Assembly: GCF_038443385.1 (NCBI RefSeq)
Contig: NZ_CP151726.1
Location: 6,386,001-6,450,000, forward strand
Direction: 5' to 3'
Origin: Stieleria varia
Lineage (GTDB): Bacteria; Planctomycetota; Planctomycetia; Pirellulales; Pirellulaceae
DNA: 64,000 nucleotides
Shown: positions 18,171-28,204 of the stretch, piece after piece
Numbering within the stretch: the stretch's first letter is position 1
Layout of the letters: every line of letters begins with the position of its first letter
Position numbers and translations under genes: made by a program
Notes under the pieces: model-generated
The model's database searches: none
What the model was told of the DNA's origin: nothing
The model's input: only the letters and a program-made list of their open reading frames with translations

Positions 18171-19595
18171 ATGAACCCTATGCAACCACTTTCACGTCGA
18201 CGATGGCTTTGCCGTAGCGGAGCCGGATTCGGGACCATTGGCATGTTGGGCGCCCTGCAATCGACAGGGCAATTGCATGCCAGCGAGCAGGATGGGCCGG
18301 GTGCGATCGGTCCGATCTTGCATCATCCCGCTCGCGCCAAACGTGTGATCTTTCTGTTCATGAACGGCGCGCCATCGCACGTCGACACGTTCGATCCCAA
18401 ACCGGCGTTAGCGAAACATGAGGGCGAAGCTCCACCGGACGACGTTTCCGGACGCAATCGTGCGGGCGGCTTCATGCCGTCGCCGTTCAAGTTCGCCAAG
18501 CACGGGCAAAGTGGTGTTGAGATGAGCGAGTTGTTTCCTCATCTGGCCAAGCACGCCGACGACCTGTGCGTCATCCGGTCGATGCACACCGACGTGCCCA
18601 ACCACGAGCCTGGATTGCTGCTGATGCAATCGGGACACCAGCAACCGACTCGTCCCAGCATGGGATCATGGCTTTCCTATGGATTGGGGACCGAGAACCA
18701 AAATCTGCCGTCGTTCGTCGCCATCTCGCCAGGGTTGCCCGTTGTCGGACCCCAACTCTGGTCCAGTGCGTTTCTGCCAGGACGCCACCAGGGCATGGAA
18801 GTCGACACGAACCACACCGAGATCGAAAAACTGATCGCCAACATTCACAATCCCATGTTCGATCGCCCGACGCAGCGCCGCGGCTTGGACTTGCTGAGCC
18901 GTATCAACGAAATGCATCGCGAGACACGCGCCGACGATGCGGCTCTGGAAACTTCCATTCGCAGCATGGAGCTGGCGTTTCAAATGCAATCGGTCGCATC
19001 GGAAGCGTTTGACATCGGTCGAGAGACACAATCCACACGCGAAGCCTATGGTGATTCGGTGTTCGGTCGCAGTTGCCTGCTCGGACGCCGTTTGCTGGAA
19101 CGCGGCGTCCGTGTGGTCCAAGTCTTCTACGTGACCAAGAGCGGCAAGCAACCTTGGGACACGCACAGCAATAACAATAAATCCCACCAGTCACTGTGTG
19201 CCGACAGCGATCGCGCCTCCGCCGCTCTACTGAGTGACCTCAAGCAACGCGGATTGCTGGAGGACACATTGGTGATCTGGGGCGGTGAGTTCGGACGCAC
19301 GCCGTACTCGCAAGTCGACAAGTCCAAGGACATGAGCAAAGCAGGACGCGACCACCACAACACCGGGTTTTCGATGTGGATGGCCGGCGGCGGCATCCAA
19401 GGAGGGATGATGTACGGCAAAACCGATGAGCTGGGCATGCACGCTATCGAAAACCGTGTGCACGTTCACGATTTACACGCGACCGTATTGCATCAAATGG
19501 GGATTGATCATCGCAAACTGACTTATCGCTACTCGGGACGCGACTACCGACTGACTGATGTTCACGGGAAAGTCGTCCACGATATCCTCGCCTGA
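18171..19595 (+). CDS. Tat-exported DUF1501 protein
   Basis: 474 residues from the ATG at 18171. The N-terminus has a twin-arginine-type signal (SRRRWLCRSGAG) ahead of a weakly hydrophobic stretch. The body has the alkaline-phosphatase/sulfatase-like DUF1501 fold signatures FLFMNGAPSHVDTFDPKP, FGRSCLLGRRLLERGVRVVQV, WDTHSNNN and VIWGGEFGRTPYSQ. Paired with the PSD1 gene just upstream, almost certainly one transcript. Enzymatic activity is unknown. Confidence 0.93.
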   Translation: MNPMQPLSRRRWLCRSGAGFGTIGMLGALQSTGQLHASEQDGPGAIGPILHHPARAKRVIFLFMNGAPSHVDTFDPKPALAKHEGEAPPDDVSGRNRAGGFMPSPFKFAKHGQSGVEMSELFPHLAKHADDLCVIRSMHTDVPNHEPGLLLMQSGHQQPTRPSMGSWLSYGLGTENQNLPSFVAISPGLPVVGPQLWSSAFLPGRHQGMEVDTNHTEIEKLIANIHNPMFDRPTQRRGLDLLSRINEMHRETRADDAALETSIRSMELAFQMQSVASEAFDIGRETQSTREAYGDSVFGRSCLLGRRLLERGVRVVQVFYVTKSGKQPWDTHSNNNKSHQSLCADSDRASAALLSDLKQRGLLEDTLVIWGGEFGRTPYSQVDKSKDMSKAGRDHHNTGFSMWMAGGGIQGGMMYGKTDELGMHAIENRVHVHDLHATVLHQMGIDHRKLTYRYSGRDYRLTDVHGKVVHDILA

Positions 19596-19615
19596 ATCCA
19601 GATCCTCCCCTGAAA

Positions 19616-19736
19616 CTAGTGGTCTGGGACAACTTATCGTTAGGGTAGTGGATCTTGTTAAAGATCCTGTAGCGGTGGGATCTTTAACAAGATCCACTAC
19701 GGCAAACCCTAACTTCTAGCTGTCCCTGACCACTAG
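19616..19736. repeat. 121-bp nested inverted-repeat element (MITE-like)
   Basis: The outer arms match (CTAGTGGTCTGGGACA at 19616-19631 against TGTCCCTGACCACTAG at 19721-19736, one mismatch). Inner arms of 23 bp at 19645-19667 and 19678-19700 are perfect complements around a 10-base loop. It lies between two convergent genes and its right end supplies the stop codon of the transglutaminase gene. It could form a strong bidirectional terminator, but the nested arms look like a small mobile element. Confidence 0.75.
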
Positions 19737-22003
19737 GATGTGAACTCGCTCGGTCGCTGGCCTTGGTAACGCGCGTCGGCGAATGCTCTGTACCATTGTG
19801 CTGCTTGCTTCAACATCGCGGGGGCTTCCGGATTTTCATCCGCCGCCTGGTCCACTCGTGTAGCGAATTGATGCAGCGTCTCGTGAGGCGCTCGGATCAT
19901 CCTCTGCTTCTTGAGCTTTCGATCCACCGAGGACAGCAGTTTCCTGGAAACGATCTCGTCGGGGTCGGTTTCGTCCCCCGACCGCCGTCGATACTTGTAC
20001 CAGAGCAGAAACAGAACGATGCAAAACAACGGTGCTTGGGCAAACCGAAACAGGATGATCAAGGGGTCTGTCGCTCGCACCGCAAGAATCCAGCCGAGTG
20101 CCCGCGCGAAGAACGAATCGCTATCGGCATCGGCATCCGACGAGTCGCCGGACACGCCCTGCAGAAGCTGTTGAGCATTCTCCGATGGGAGCGACGTGTA
20201 TTTTCGCCCCACGGTCGATTCCACCGGAAACCACTCCTCCGTGATCGAGTCGTAAGCCTCGACCCACGCGTGAGCATCTCGATTTCGGCCCACCCATCGC
20301 TCCAACTCGTCGTCGTATTCCGTGACGACGTATCCGGTGACATAGCGAGATGGAATATCGACGCTGCGCAACATGAGAGCCGTTGCGGTTGCAAAGTACT
20401 CGCAATCAGCAGCATGCTGGACGTTCAAAAAGTGGACGACCGGATCAACCCCCGGAGGCGATTTTGTACCTTGGTCCGAGTACGAATAGTTTTGTTGGAA
20501 ATAGTCCGCGATCGCCTTTGCCTTCGCACGAGGCGTCGCTTTGCGTTCCGCGATCCGATTCGCAATGGATCGCACGGTCGACTGAAGCTCATCGGGCACA
20601 GAAACCAGGATCTGTTCTTGGATTGGCAACAACTTCTGTGGTTCAGGGCGTACGCCTACATCCACAACATAGGGGTTGCCAACATCCACTCCGCTTTCAA
20701 TCACCCCGTACTGATTACGATAGATCGTCGAACTGGATGCTTCCAACCACTGGGCGGTCAGTGGCGTGAATACCATCGGTCCCTTCTCCGGCCGATTGTG
20801 GATCTCAATCCGTCCCAGTGATGGCGACCGCTGGTCAACCAAGGGAAATCGTGCAAGCCGATTTCGAGATAACGATTCTACTAAAGACGTTTGACCGAAC
20901 TCCGTTGGTTTGATTCTCTGCGAACGAATCTCGTCGACGTTTCTATACGCCTCCAATCTGCCGTCGTGCGTGGCATACCAGCGACTTTTGTAGTACAGAT
21001 CGAATACGGTCCCACGCAGATACCCCGGCTGAGTACCTGCGTAGGCGTGCAATGAAATCTCGTACGATCCAGACAATCTGTGATTGCGGATGGAGCCCAA
21101 TTTACTGCCACGAACGTATCGCCCTCCGCCCAGCATGCTGCGTTCACTGATGCTCTCAAGCTGTGACTGCAGATTTCGATACAGCACACCTTGCGCGTCC
21201 GGCAACCACTTTCCAGTGAACTGAGCGACGGCGCTGGTCGCCATCAAGATCGCTGAAAGCGTCAAAATGGAGTAGAGCAATCCCATTCGGCTGCCATCTG
21301 CCTCGGCGCGGATCATCGACGCTCCCATGGGCGGAAATCGCATCGCTCGATCTGCCCCGCCTATGGCCGCGTGAACAGAATCGGTCTCGTCCCATTGCTC
21401 CGAATGCCATCGTAATCCAATCCATCGCGAGCCAAACGCAAACACGGCGAACGCCGAAAGGGCCACCGCAATTTGCGCTGCCAGCCCTTGACTGACACCG
21501 CCGGCGGCGACGGCGAGCATGACGACGGCGACTCCGCAACCAAGCATCACCGGGTGCCCCCGCCGAGGATACGCTGCCCACAAAACCAGCGAAACCAGCA
21601 ATGCTGTGTGCGCTGCGCTGTCCACAAACAACGCGACCGGGTTGAACTGGTTTCCCAAGTAGTCCGACACCCGCCAAATCAGCGAAGCAATGAAAGCCAA
21701 AAAGAGCAGTGCAGTGACCAGCAGCCAACGCCGTTTCATCGAGTCGGGACTCCGTCTCGTTGACGCTTGGCCTTTCGCCGCTTCCTTTGCCTCCCTTTGT
21801 CGTGATCGAGATCGGTCGTTTAGCCAAGCAGCTAACCCGCTGATCACCGACAACACCATGAGTGGAACCATGGTCGCAAACGTGTTGCCGACAAACGCGG
21901 ACTGGATCAGCATCAGGATCGGTAGGAACCAATTCGCAGCGTGCTGCTGCGAACGAGTCCAAACAAGCTGACTTTCGGGACGAGCGTGAGCCAAACCGTT
22001 CAT
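19733..22003 (-). CDS. Membrane transglutaminase-like protein (TgpA/DUF3488 type)
   Basis: 756 residues. Several N-terminal membrane helices (FLPILMLIQSAFVGNTF; LLVTALLFLAFIASLIW; others up to about residue 250) precede an extracytoplasmic transglutaminase core with the Cys-His-Asp order: DCEYFATATALMLRS (Cys), RDAHAWVEAYD (His), and WFPVESTVG in the acidic position. One more helix (LIILFRFAQAPLFCIVLFLL) and a DUF4129-type cytoplasmic tail follow. It is the third gene of a MoxR-DUF58-TgpA operon, overlapping DUF58 by four bases. Substrate unknown. The stop codon comes from the adjacent inverted-repeat element. Confidence 0.9.
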   Translation of the reverse strand: MNGLAHARPESQLVWTRSQQHAANWFLPILMLIQSAFVGNTFATMVPLMVLSVISGLAAWLNDRSRSRQREAKEAAKGQASTRRSPDSMKRRWLLVTALLFLAFIASLIWRVSDYLGNQFNPVALFVDSAAHTALLVSLVLWAAYPRRGHPVMLGCGVAVVMLAVAAGGVSQGLAAQIAVALSAFAVFAFGSRWIGLRWHSEQWDETDSVHAAIGGADRAMRFPPMGASMIRAEADGSRMGLLYSILTLSAILMATSAVAQFTGKWLPDAQGVLYRNLQSQLESISERSMLGGGRYVRGSKLGSIRNHRLSGSYEISLHAYAGTQPGYLRGTVFDLYYKSRWYATHDGRLEAYRNVDEIRSQRIKPTEFGQTSLVESLSRNRLARFPLVDQRSPSLGRIEIHNRPEKGPMVFTPLTAQWLEASSSTIYRNQYGVIESGVDVGNPYVVDVGVRPEPQKLLPIQEQILVSVPDELQSTVRSIANRIAERKATPRAKAKAIADYFQQNYSYSDQGTKSPPGVDPVVHFLNVQHAADCEYFATATALMLRSVDIPSRYVTGYVVTEYDDELERWVGRNRDAHAWVEAYDSITEEWFPVESTVGRKYTSLPSENAQQLLQGVSGDSSDADADSDSFFARALGWILAVRATDPLIILFRFAQAPLFCIVLFLLWYKYRRRSGDETDPDEIVSRKLLSSVDRKLKKQRMIRAPHETLHQFATRVDQAADENPEAPAMLKQAAQWYRAFADARYQGQRPSEFTS

Positions 22004-23538
22004 GGGTAACTCTCCTCGCTGGAAACACTCAATCCCTCACCCCGCAAAGGTTCGACCGTGGCGGTGGAGTTCGACATGGGCACATGAGGAATCTCGGCTT
22101 TTGGGTCCACTCTCCAATCATGCCGGTCCGATGTCATCGTTGCTTCAATTCCACTCACCGAATTTTCGTTTGGCACAGAATGATCGGCATGGGCATGATC
22201 CATATCGATTCTGATCACGGTGACGTTCCCAGGAGCTTTGGATAACTCGCTCTGATTTCTCACGTCGGCAGAATCGCGGGGGTCAACACTTGTGGAACGA
22301 TCGCCTGACGACCGCAAGCCTCGGGCGGTCAACAGCAACACGGGCTCACCGCGTGTCGCATCATAAATCTCCCGTAACCGCTCGTCAGACAGATCGCTCG
22401 AGCAGTATTCGGCGGCAGCCAACCGGATCATCAGCGGTTCGTTATCCATGACACGGCCTCTGCGAAATCCCTTTTCATTGCGAATCGATGTGGGCTCACA
22501 CGTCAAGTACATCTGCAGCTCGATGCCGGCAGCCATCAGATCGACGACCGCAGTGGCAGCGAGTGAATACAGACGCTCCAGCGTCAGATCGCGTTGTTCT
22601 GCCTGTGTTTGCTTTTCTCGTTTGCTGAGGGTCTTTGTTGCCTCCATCGCGATCGCACAGTCCACCACCAGCGTCACGGTGCGAACCGTCGGTGCATGAT
22701 ACTCACGGACGATCGGTTTCCCCAATCTCGCCCACGATGCAAAATCCCATCGCCGGACAGGCATGCCGGTCTGGTATTCTCGACTGCCGATGTATTCGAT
22801 CGCCGATCCCATGGTCAAACGCTTCGTCCAATCACCGACCGAACTCAACAACATCCTCGCCGCGGGATCTTCGTCACCCCTGAGCGGGATCGGGGTGATC
22901 GCAATCTGTGCATCCGATGGAACACTTTGATGATCTCGAAACAGAAAGAACGGAAACATCGAATCGATATGGAGCGGCGGGATTGAATGGAGTCCGCGTT
23001 TCATGAACGACATCGTTCCCGACATCTCGATGGATGTTGACGGTCGAATCAGCGCAACGTATTGCGATCCCGATGATACCCAGCGTTGCTGCCCTGCCTT
23101 GTCGTTACGTTTTCGATCGCAAGACCACCCAATTCGAACATCAATGGCAGGAACTCGACGACGATTCGTCAATCGTGCGGAAAGATGAAACGCTTGTCCC
23201 GCAATCGCACTCGCGGGGACTTTCAAGCTGACCGAAAGCCACGGTCGCATCCAGCGGTTGACCACCCAGCCGATGATCAACCCCGAAACACTGATCCCGA
23301 GCATCCCAACCCAAGGATAGCCCCAGATGATGTTCAAAGCGGTGATCGTCGTCAGCAACAGCGTGACCGATGCCGCTGTCAAACTTCGGCGAAATGTCAG
23401 ATATGCCGTCAGAGGAAAAAGTACAACAGCGACGCTCCAGCGAAACGCGTACGTTAACACTCGCCCCATCCACGCAAGTGTCGCACGGACTCGCTTTGGC
23501 AAAACGGGACGATCATCGCTGTTGCTCTGCAATCTCAC
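22000..23538 (-). CDS. DUF58 protein
   Basis: 512 residues. Two N-terminal hydrophobic helices are followed by a long domain with the DUF58 hallmark region YIGSREYQTGMPVRRWDFASWARLGKPI and a von Willebrand A-like strand TVTLVVDCAIAMEA. DUF58 proteins are encoded with MoxR ATPases and transglutaminases. Four-base overlaps on both sides (22000-22003, 23535-23538) show tight translational coupling. The molecular role is unresolved; a MoxR-dependent assembly or chaperone function is generally assumed. Confidence 0.9.
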   Translation of the reverse strand: MRLQSNSDDRPVLPKRVRATLAWMGRVLTYAFRWSVAVVLFPLTAYLTFRRSLTAASVTLLLTTITALNIIWGYPWVGMLGISVSGLIIGWVVNRWMRPWLSVSLKVPASAIAGQAFHLSARLTNRRRVPAIDVRIGWSCDRKRNDKAGQQRWVSSGSQYVALIRPSTSIEMSGTMSFMKRGLHSIPPLHIDSMFPFFLFRDHQSVPSDAQIAITPIPLRGDEDPAARMLLSSVGDWTKRLTMGSAIEYIGSREYQTGMPVRRWDFASWARLGKPIVREYHAPTVRTVTLVVDCAIAMEATKTLSKREKQTQAEQRDLTLERLYSLAATAVVDLMAAGIELQMYLTCEPTSIRNEKGFRRGRVMDNEPLMIRLAAAEYCSSDLSDERLREIYDATRGEPVLLLTARGLRSSGDRSTSVDPRDSADVRNQSELSKAPGNVTVIRIDMDHAHADHSVPNENSVSGIEATMTSDRHDWRVDPKAEIPHVPMSNSTATVEPLRGEGLSVSSEESYP

Positions 23539-24629
23539 ACGATCACCTCTGCTTGCGACAGCAATTCGTTCACGATCCCTGCCGCATCATCCCAACTCGC
23601 TGAAACGCTCCGCATGGAGACTCGGTGCGACAGCACCGCCGTGGCAACGGATTGCACATCGTCTGGCAAAACGAACTCTCGCCCCGACAGGATCGCTCGT
23701 GCTTGTGCGGCTCGCAACAACATCTTGGAGCCTCGCGGGCTGCAGCCGACACGCAACCGTGTGTCGTGCCGCGTCGCATCGACGATGGACACGAGATAAC
23801 GGGCAACTTTGCGATCCACACTGACTCGGCGTACTCGTTGCTGTAACCGCAACAGGGCTTCACGTTGCATCACGCACGTCAACGATTCCGATGGCTCCGA
23901 CTCCGCTTGATCGAGCAACAAATCGACTTCGCTGTCCATGTCTGGATAGTTCATCGACAACCGAAAAAGAAATCGGTCCAATTGTGATTCGGGCAGCGGA
24001 AAGGTGCCCTCGAATCCACTTGGGTTTTGCGTGGCGATGACGATAAACGGCTGCAGCAAGCGAAACCGTTGCGAGTCGATCGTCACCTGCGACTCGGCCA
24101 TCGCTTCCAACAATGCACTCTGCGTACGTGGCGAGGCTCGGTTGATCTCGTCGGCGATCAGCAGATTGCAGAACACGGGACCTTTGCGAAAATGGAATTC
24201 GCCACTTCCCGGTTGAAAGATCATGCTGCCCAAAATGTCCGATGGCAACAGGTCGGGGGTGCACTGAACCCGCTGGAAATCCAAATTGATCAACGCAGCC
24301 AGTGATTTTGCCAACGTGGTTTTACCGACTCCGGGAACGTCCTCCAACAACACGGACCCACCCGCCAACACACAAGTCAACACGGCGTCGATCACATCGG
24401 ACTTGCCGCGAATCACACGCTCCAATTCACTGCGGACTTTGGCAAGTTGCTCCAGAGGAGTGCCAAAGCTGGCATCAAACGCTTGGGCATTCCCGTCGTC
24501 CGAATCCGGTTCGCCTTGAATGTTCATGGAGGTTCCAACGCTTTGGTGCGCCGGCAGCGAAACGTGATTGGGCCGCTGAGACGTCGAATCAGACGTGGGG
24601 TGCTGCGATTCGTTCTCGTTCGTGAACAT
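23535..24629 (-). CDS. MoxR-family AAA+ ATPase
   Basis: 364 residues. Walker A is EDVPGVGKTTLAKSLA, Walker B is LLIADEINRASPRTQSALLEAM, and sensor 1 is PFIVIATQNPSGFEGTFPLPESQLDRF. The C-terminal lid contains RLRVGCSPRGSKMLLRAAQA. The start at 24629 is supported by a strong GGAGG nine bases upstream; the first 50 residues are polar and probably disordered. First gene of the operon with DUF58 and the transglutaminase. Confidence 0.94.
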   Translation of the reverse strand: MFTNENESQHPTSDSTSQRPNHVSLPAHQSVGTSMNIQGEPDSDDGNAQAFDASFGTPLEQLAKVRSELERVIRGKSDVIDAVLTCVLAGGSVLLEDVPGVGKTTLAKSLAALINLDFQRVQCTPDLLPSDILGSMIFQPGSGEFHFRKGPVFCNLLIADEINRASPRTQSALLEAMAESQVTIDSQRFRLLQPFIVIATQNPSGFEGTFPLPESQLDRFLFRLSMNYPDMDSEVDLLLDQAESEPSESLTCVMQREALLRLQQRVRRVSVDRKVARYLVSIVDATRHDTRLRVGCSPRGSKMLLRAAQARAILSGREFVLPDDVQSVATAVLSHRVSMRSVSASWDDAAGIVNELLSQAEVIV

Positions 24630-24935
24630 TCTTAGCCTCCGGGCAAGTCACCGAAACGTTAAAGCAGTTGCTACACGAATCAACGCCAAACTCTTCCTCG
24701 TGAAGTCATCGGCGGTGAATGTCGGCACTGAATCCTGCTCTTCGAACCGATGTTCTAGGTCATCTGATAGAATCAGTGAATAGGCACCGAGTCGATCTGC
24801 ACCGAGAATACACTTTCGTTTTCGCGGAAGTTAAATTCTGGTGATCGAATGGAAAAGAATTGAATAGTTTGGCATCCTGCGAATCCCTTTCCCTCGTCTC
24901 AGTATACCCAATCGCCGACCCCGCAAGCAAACTTC
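24630..24935. other. Intergenic region between divergent genes
   Basis: It separates the MoxR operon (minus) from a sulfatase gene (plus) and must hold both promoters. I see no convincing open frame, hairpin or repeat in it. Confidence 0.5.
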
Positions 24936-26369
24936 ATGTCAACAATCGCTCCCCAGATCCCCATTTTGAGCCTTTTGTCCTGGCTCACCTTCTTAACTTG
25001 GTCGCCGCAGCTACAAGCAGCCGACCCAGAATCCGCAAAGCCCAACGTCATTTACGTGATGGTGGATGACTTGGGATACGGCGATCTCGGCTGCTATGGG
25101 CAACAAGTCATCCAGACGCCTTCGCTGGATCAAATGGCCGCCGAAGGAATTCGGATGACCGATCATTATGCCGGACACACGGTTTGCCGCCCGTCTCGTT
25201 TGGTGCTCTGGACGGGCAAGCACGTCGGTCACACGGGTCTGACGGGCAATCGCGATAGAAGCCTCAGTGGGACCGAAGCCACTGTCGCCAAGCTGCTACA
25301 ACAAGCGGGCTATGCGACCGGCGGCGTCGGCAAATGGGCATTGGGAAACGTGGACGATCCCTCACAGATCGACAACCCAGGTCATCCCAACGCAAACGGA
25401 TTTGACTACTGGTTCGGATACATGAACCAAAGCAACGCCCACAATTACTATCCGACCCATCTGTGGGAAAACAAATCCCGCGTGACACAACCAGGCAACG
25501 TGATCAGTGACGACCCGGCCGCACGAGGGCGCGTCTCTACCGAACGTGTGACCTACTCTCATGACGAAATGACCAAAGCCGCGTTCGCGTTTGTTCGAGA
25601 ACACCACAAGCAACCGTTTCTGTTGCATATCCATTGGACGATTCCGCACGCGAACAACGAAGGCGGTCGGGTGAATCGAGATGGCATGGAAATCCCCGAG
25701 TATGGGATCTACTCTGATCGCGACTGGCCGAATCCCGAGAAAGGATTCGCCGCCATGGTCACGCGAATGGACCGTGACATGGGTCGACTGTTTGACCTCT
25801 TGCGTGAATTGCAGATCGACGAAAACACCCTCGTGATCTTCACCTCCGACAACGGTCCGCACAACGAAGGAAACCATCAACACGAGTTCTTTGACTCCAA
25901 CGGACCGTTGCAAGGATTCAAACGCTCGATGCACGAAGGCGGCATCCGGGTTCCCATGATCGCTCGATGGCCCGGACGCATCCAACCGGGCTCGCAATCC
26001 GATTTGCCAAGTGCATTCTGGGATTACTTGCCCACCGCGTGCCAAGTCGCCGGCGTCACTCCACCATCCGATATCGATGGGATCTCCTACTTACCGACTT
26101 TGCTCGGCAAGAGTGATCAACAGCCGCAGCATGAGTATTTGTACTGGGCGAGCCAAGAAGGGCAAACGTCCATCGGAGTGCGCAAAGGAAAATGGAAACT
26201 CGTCCGCTATCGAACCAAGAAGGGCAAAGCGAATGCAGATTGGCGTCTGTACGATTTGTCCAGTGACATTTCTGAATCCAACAACGTGATTGATCAGCAT
26301 CCTGAGGTGAGGGAATCCATCATCGCCCTGCTGAAACGCGACATGCTGCCCATCGATGCGGAACGCTGA
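24936..26369 (+). CDS. Secreted arylsulfatase (sulfatase S1 type)
   Basis: 477 residues with a signal peptide to about residue 28 (LLSWLTFLTWSPQLQA). The metal-binding start IYVMVDDLGYGDLGCYG is followed by the maturation motif VCRPSR, in which Cys84 would be converted to formylglycine. FTSDNGPHNEG and the C-terminal YLYWASQEG are further family marks. It would hydrolyse sulfate esters, probably of algal polysaccharides, outside the cytoplasm. An MnmD-like gene follows after only two bases. The exact substrate cannot be read from sequence. Confidence 0.93.
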   Translation: MSTIAPQIPILSLLSWLTFLTWSPQLQAADPESAKPNVIYVMVDDLGYGDLGCYGQQVIQTPSLDQMAAEGIRMTDHYAGHTVCRPSRLVLWTGKHVGHTGLTGNRDRSLSGTEATVAKLLQQAGYATGGVGKWALGNVDDPSQIDNPGHPNANGFDYWFGYMNQSNAHNYYPTHLWENKSRVTQPGNVISDDPAARGRVSTERVTYSHDEMTKAAFAFVREHHKQPFLLHIHWTIPHANNEGGRVNRDGMEIPEYGIYSDRDWPNPEKGFAAMVTRMDRDMGRLFDLLRELQIDENTLVIFTSDNGPHNEGNHQHEFFDSNGPLQGFKRSMHEGGIRVPMIARWPGRIQPGSQSDLPSAFWDYLPTACQVAGVTPPSDIDGISYLPTLLGKSDQQPQHEYLYWASQEGQTSIGVRKGKWKLVRYRTKKGKANADWRLYDLSSDISESNNVIDQHPEVRESIIALLKRDMLPIDAER

Positions 26370-26371
26370 GG

Positions 26372-27118
26372 ATGCCCATTCCCGTTCGCCCCACGTTTCC
26401 GACCGCATGGCCGGAATACAACATCCTGGTCACCGACGATGGCAGCCGAACTCTGATTCGAACCGACACCGGTGACTCTTTTCACAGCGGTTGCGGTGCA
26501 TGGACAGAAACGCGTCACGTGTACTTGCACGGCAGCGGCGTCGTCGATCGCTTGCGAGAACACCGTCACGCCAGTGTGTTGGAATTGGGCCTCGGCACCG
26601 GCATGGCCATGCTGGCGACCGTCGATGCCGCCGTCGAGCACGACGCAGCGTTGAGATACGCCGCGGTGGAGACACAATGGCTGCCATCGGAATTGATTAA
26701 ACAGTTGGAGCCAGAAACTTGGGTCAAGACGCCGCACTTGGTCAGTTCCTACAACGCATTCCGCGACAGCATTGCGTCGCCTCAGCAGGGACACCGCTAC
26801 ACATGGCATTTCGGAGAGCGAATCGAGGTCACGGTCTGCATCGATGACTTTACAAATTGGAACCCACCTGATGATGTCAAGTTCGACGCTATCTTTTTTG
26901 ACGCGTTCGCTCCAGACAGTGTGCCCGAACTGTGGCAGGCAGAATGTTTTCAAACCGCCAGAGACTGTCTTGCTGAAAACGGGCGACTGGCGACCTACAG
27001 CTGCAGCCGTCCGGTTCGCGACGCGATGGCTGCCGCCGGTCTGCAGGTCAATCGTGTACCCGGACCGCCCGGGGGAAAACGCGAGGTCTTGGTTGCCCAC
27101 CTACCAAACCCAACGTAA
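26372..27118 (+). CDS. mnmD: MnmD-like tRNA wobble-uridine methyltransferase
   Basis: 248 residues, Rossmann-fold methyltransferase of the MnmC N-terminal type. The SAM motif is VLELGLGTGMAML; the family-specific FDAIFFDAFAPDSVPELW and the C-terminal GPPGGKREVLVAHL match proteins that finish the mnm5(s2)U modification at tRNA position 34. The FAD-dependent second half of E. coli MnmC is absent, as in stand-alone MnmD. It begins two bases after the sulfatase stop, so it is co-transcribed with a functionally unrelated gene. Confidence 0.82.
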   Translation: MPIPVRPTFPTAWPEYNILVTDDGSRTLIRTDTGDSFHSGCGAWTETRHVYLHGSGVVDRLREHRHASVLELGLGTGMAMLATVDAAVEHDAALRYAAVETQWLPSELIKQLEPETWVKTPHLVSSYNAFRDSIASPQQGHRYTWHFGERIEVTVCIDDFTNWNPPDDVKFDAIFFDAFAPDSVPELWQAECFQTARDCLAENGRLATYSCSRPVRDAMAAAGLQVNRVPGPPGGKREVLVAHLPNPT

Positions 27119-27478
27119 CGGAATTCGCCACCATTCCCGCCAGAATTTAATTATTGCTCGGATTGCTCCGGATCGGGGCGAGCTACGGCCGAGTGATCCT
27201 CCCTTGCGTTCGATTCAAGGAAGATGCCTGCCCCATTGGGGCCTTTCTACTGCACTTTCCAAGATTGCCACCAGATCGAACGAATACCGCTAGCGGACGT
27301 CTATTTCTTGACGATCCCGCAGAATGATCGTGACGCTTGGCGGTCAGCGGTGTTTAACAAAATCGGCAGCGGCTTCGCACCCTGATGACTCCCGTTGCGA
27401 TGTTGACCACTTGAGCTTCATTGGTCTCTGATCATGGATGCGATGAATGAGGCACTAGCTGACTTGTGATCTGTAACG
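27119..27478. other. Intergenic region
   Basis: No supported gene, repeat or hairpin is visible in these 360 bases. The promoter of the downstream DUF3179-like gene is expected near the right end. Confidence 0.4.
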
Positions 27479-27523
27479 TTGAGGAATGTGTTGAGTTTTC
27501 TTGAAAAGCGGCGGCTTTCCGCC

Positions 27524-28204
27524 ATGCTGACCCCGCGGCGAATTTGGAGCACGCGTTCTGTACTGAAACAACTCACGATCATGTCAGCTTTGCTAGGTGC
27601 GTTTTCGACGGCAACGTTGGTTGGGGTAACCATCGACCGATCAAGAACGCTTCAGGACGGCCAGCGATTCGAACTGGTGCCGCCTACGCCAATGGAAATC
27701 GCTCAGGAAAAAGCGGAGGCAGAGCGGTTGGCGACCATTGCTGCGGGAGGCTCGACCCATTCACCGATGCAGTGTGTCATTGAGTTCTCAGGGATCAATG
27801 ACCCCACGTTGCTCGATGCGAACGAAGTCGATCTCCCAGACGCGACGAAAGTCATCGGGGTGCTGCGAGGCGGGATGGCTTGTGCACTTGTGATTGACGA
27901 CATGTGCAGCCCACGCACTCATGTCGTGAATATGTTGATGGGGAACAAACCCGTATCAGTTGCTTACTGTAACCTGTCCAACTGCATTCGGGTCATGACC
28001 GATGACAAGCCGCAGTGGATCCCCTTGACCGTCACCGGTTTGGACATTCACAACCAGTTGGTCGTGGGCCTACGCGGTACGCATTACACGCAGTCCAGCA
28101 AGCAATTGCCGCTTACCGATGTTCCATACGAACGCACGACGTGGGGGCGCTGGAAACAGGAACATGGTGCGACAAAGATCTGGCAGGACACGACGTCCCG
28201 CTAA
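27524..28204 (+). CDS. Membrane-anchored protein with a DUF3179-like domain
   Basis: About 226 residues from the ATG at 27524; a TTG at 27479 and a GTG at 27488 are alternative starts. An N-terminal hydrophobic segment (LTIMSALLGAFSTATLVGVTI) anchors or exports it. The domain contains TKVIGVLRGGMACALVIDD and KPVSVAYCNLSNCIRVM, which resembles the YC-x-L signature of DUF3179, with two cysteines close together. Function unknown. Its stop codon overlaps the stop of the convergent neighbour. Confidence 0.65.
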   Translation: MLTPRRIWSTRSVLKQLTIMSALLGAFSTATLVGVTIDRSRTLQDGQRFELVPPTPMEIAQEKAEAERLATIAAGGSTHSPMQCVIEFSGINDPTLLDANEVDLPDATKVIGVLRGGMACALVIDDMCSPRTHVVNMLMGNKPVSVAYCNLSNCIRVMTDDKPQWIPLTVTGLDIHNQLVVGLRGTHYTQSSKQLPLTDVPYERTTWGRWKQEHGATKIWQDTTSR

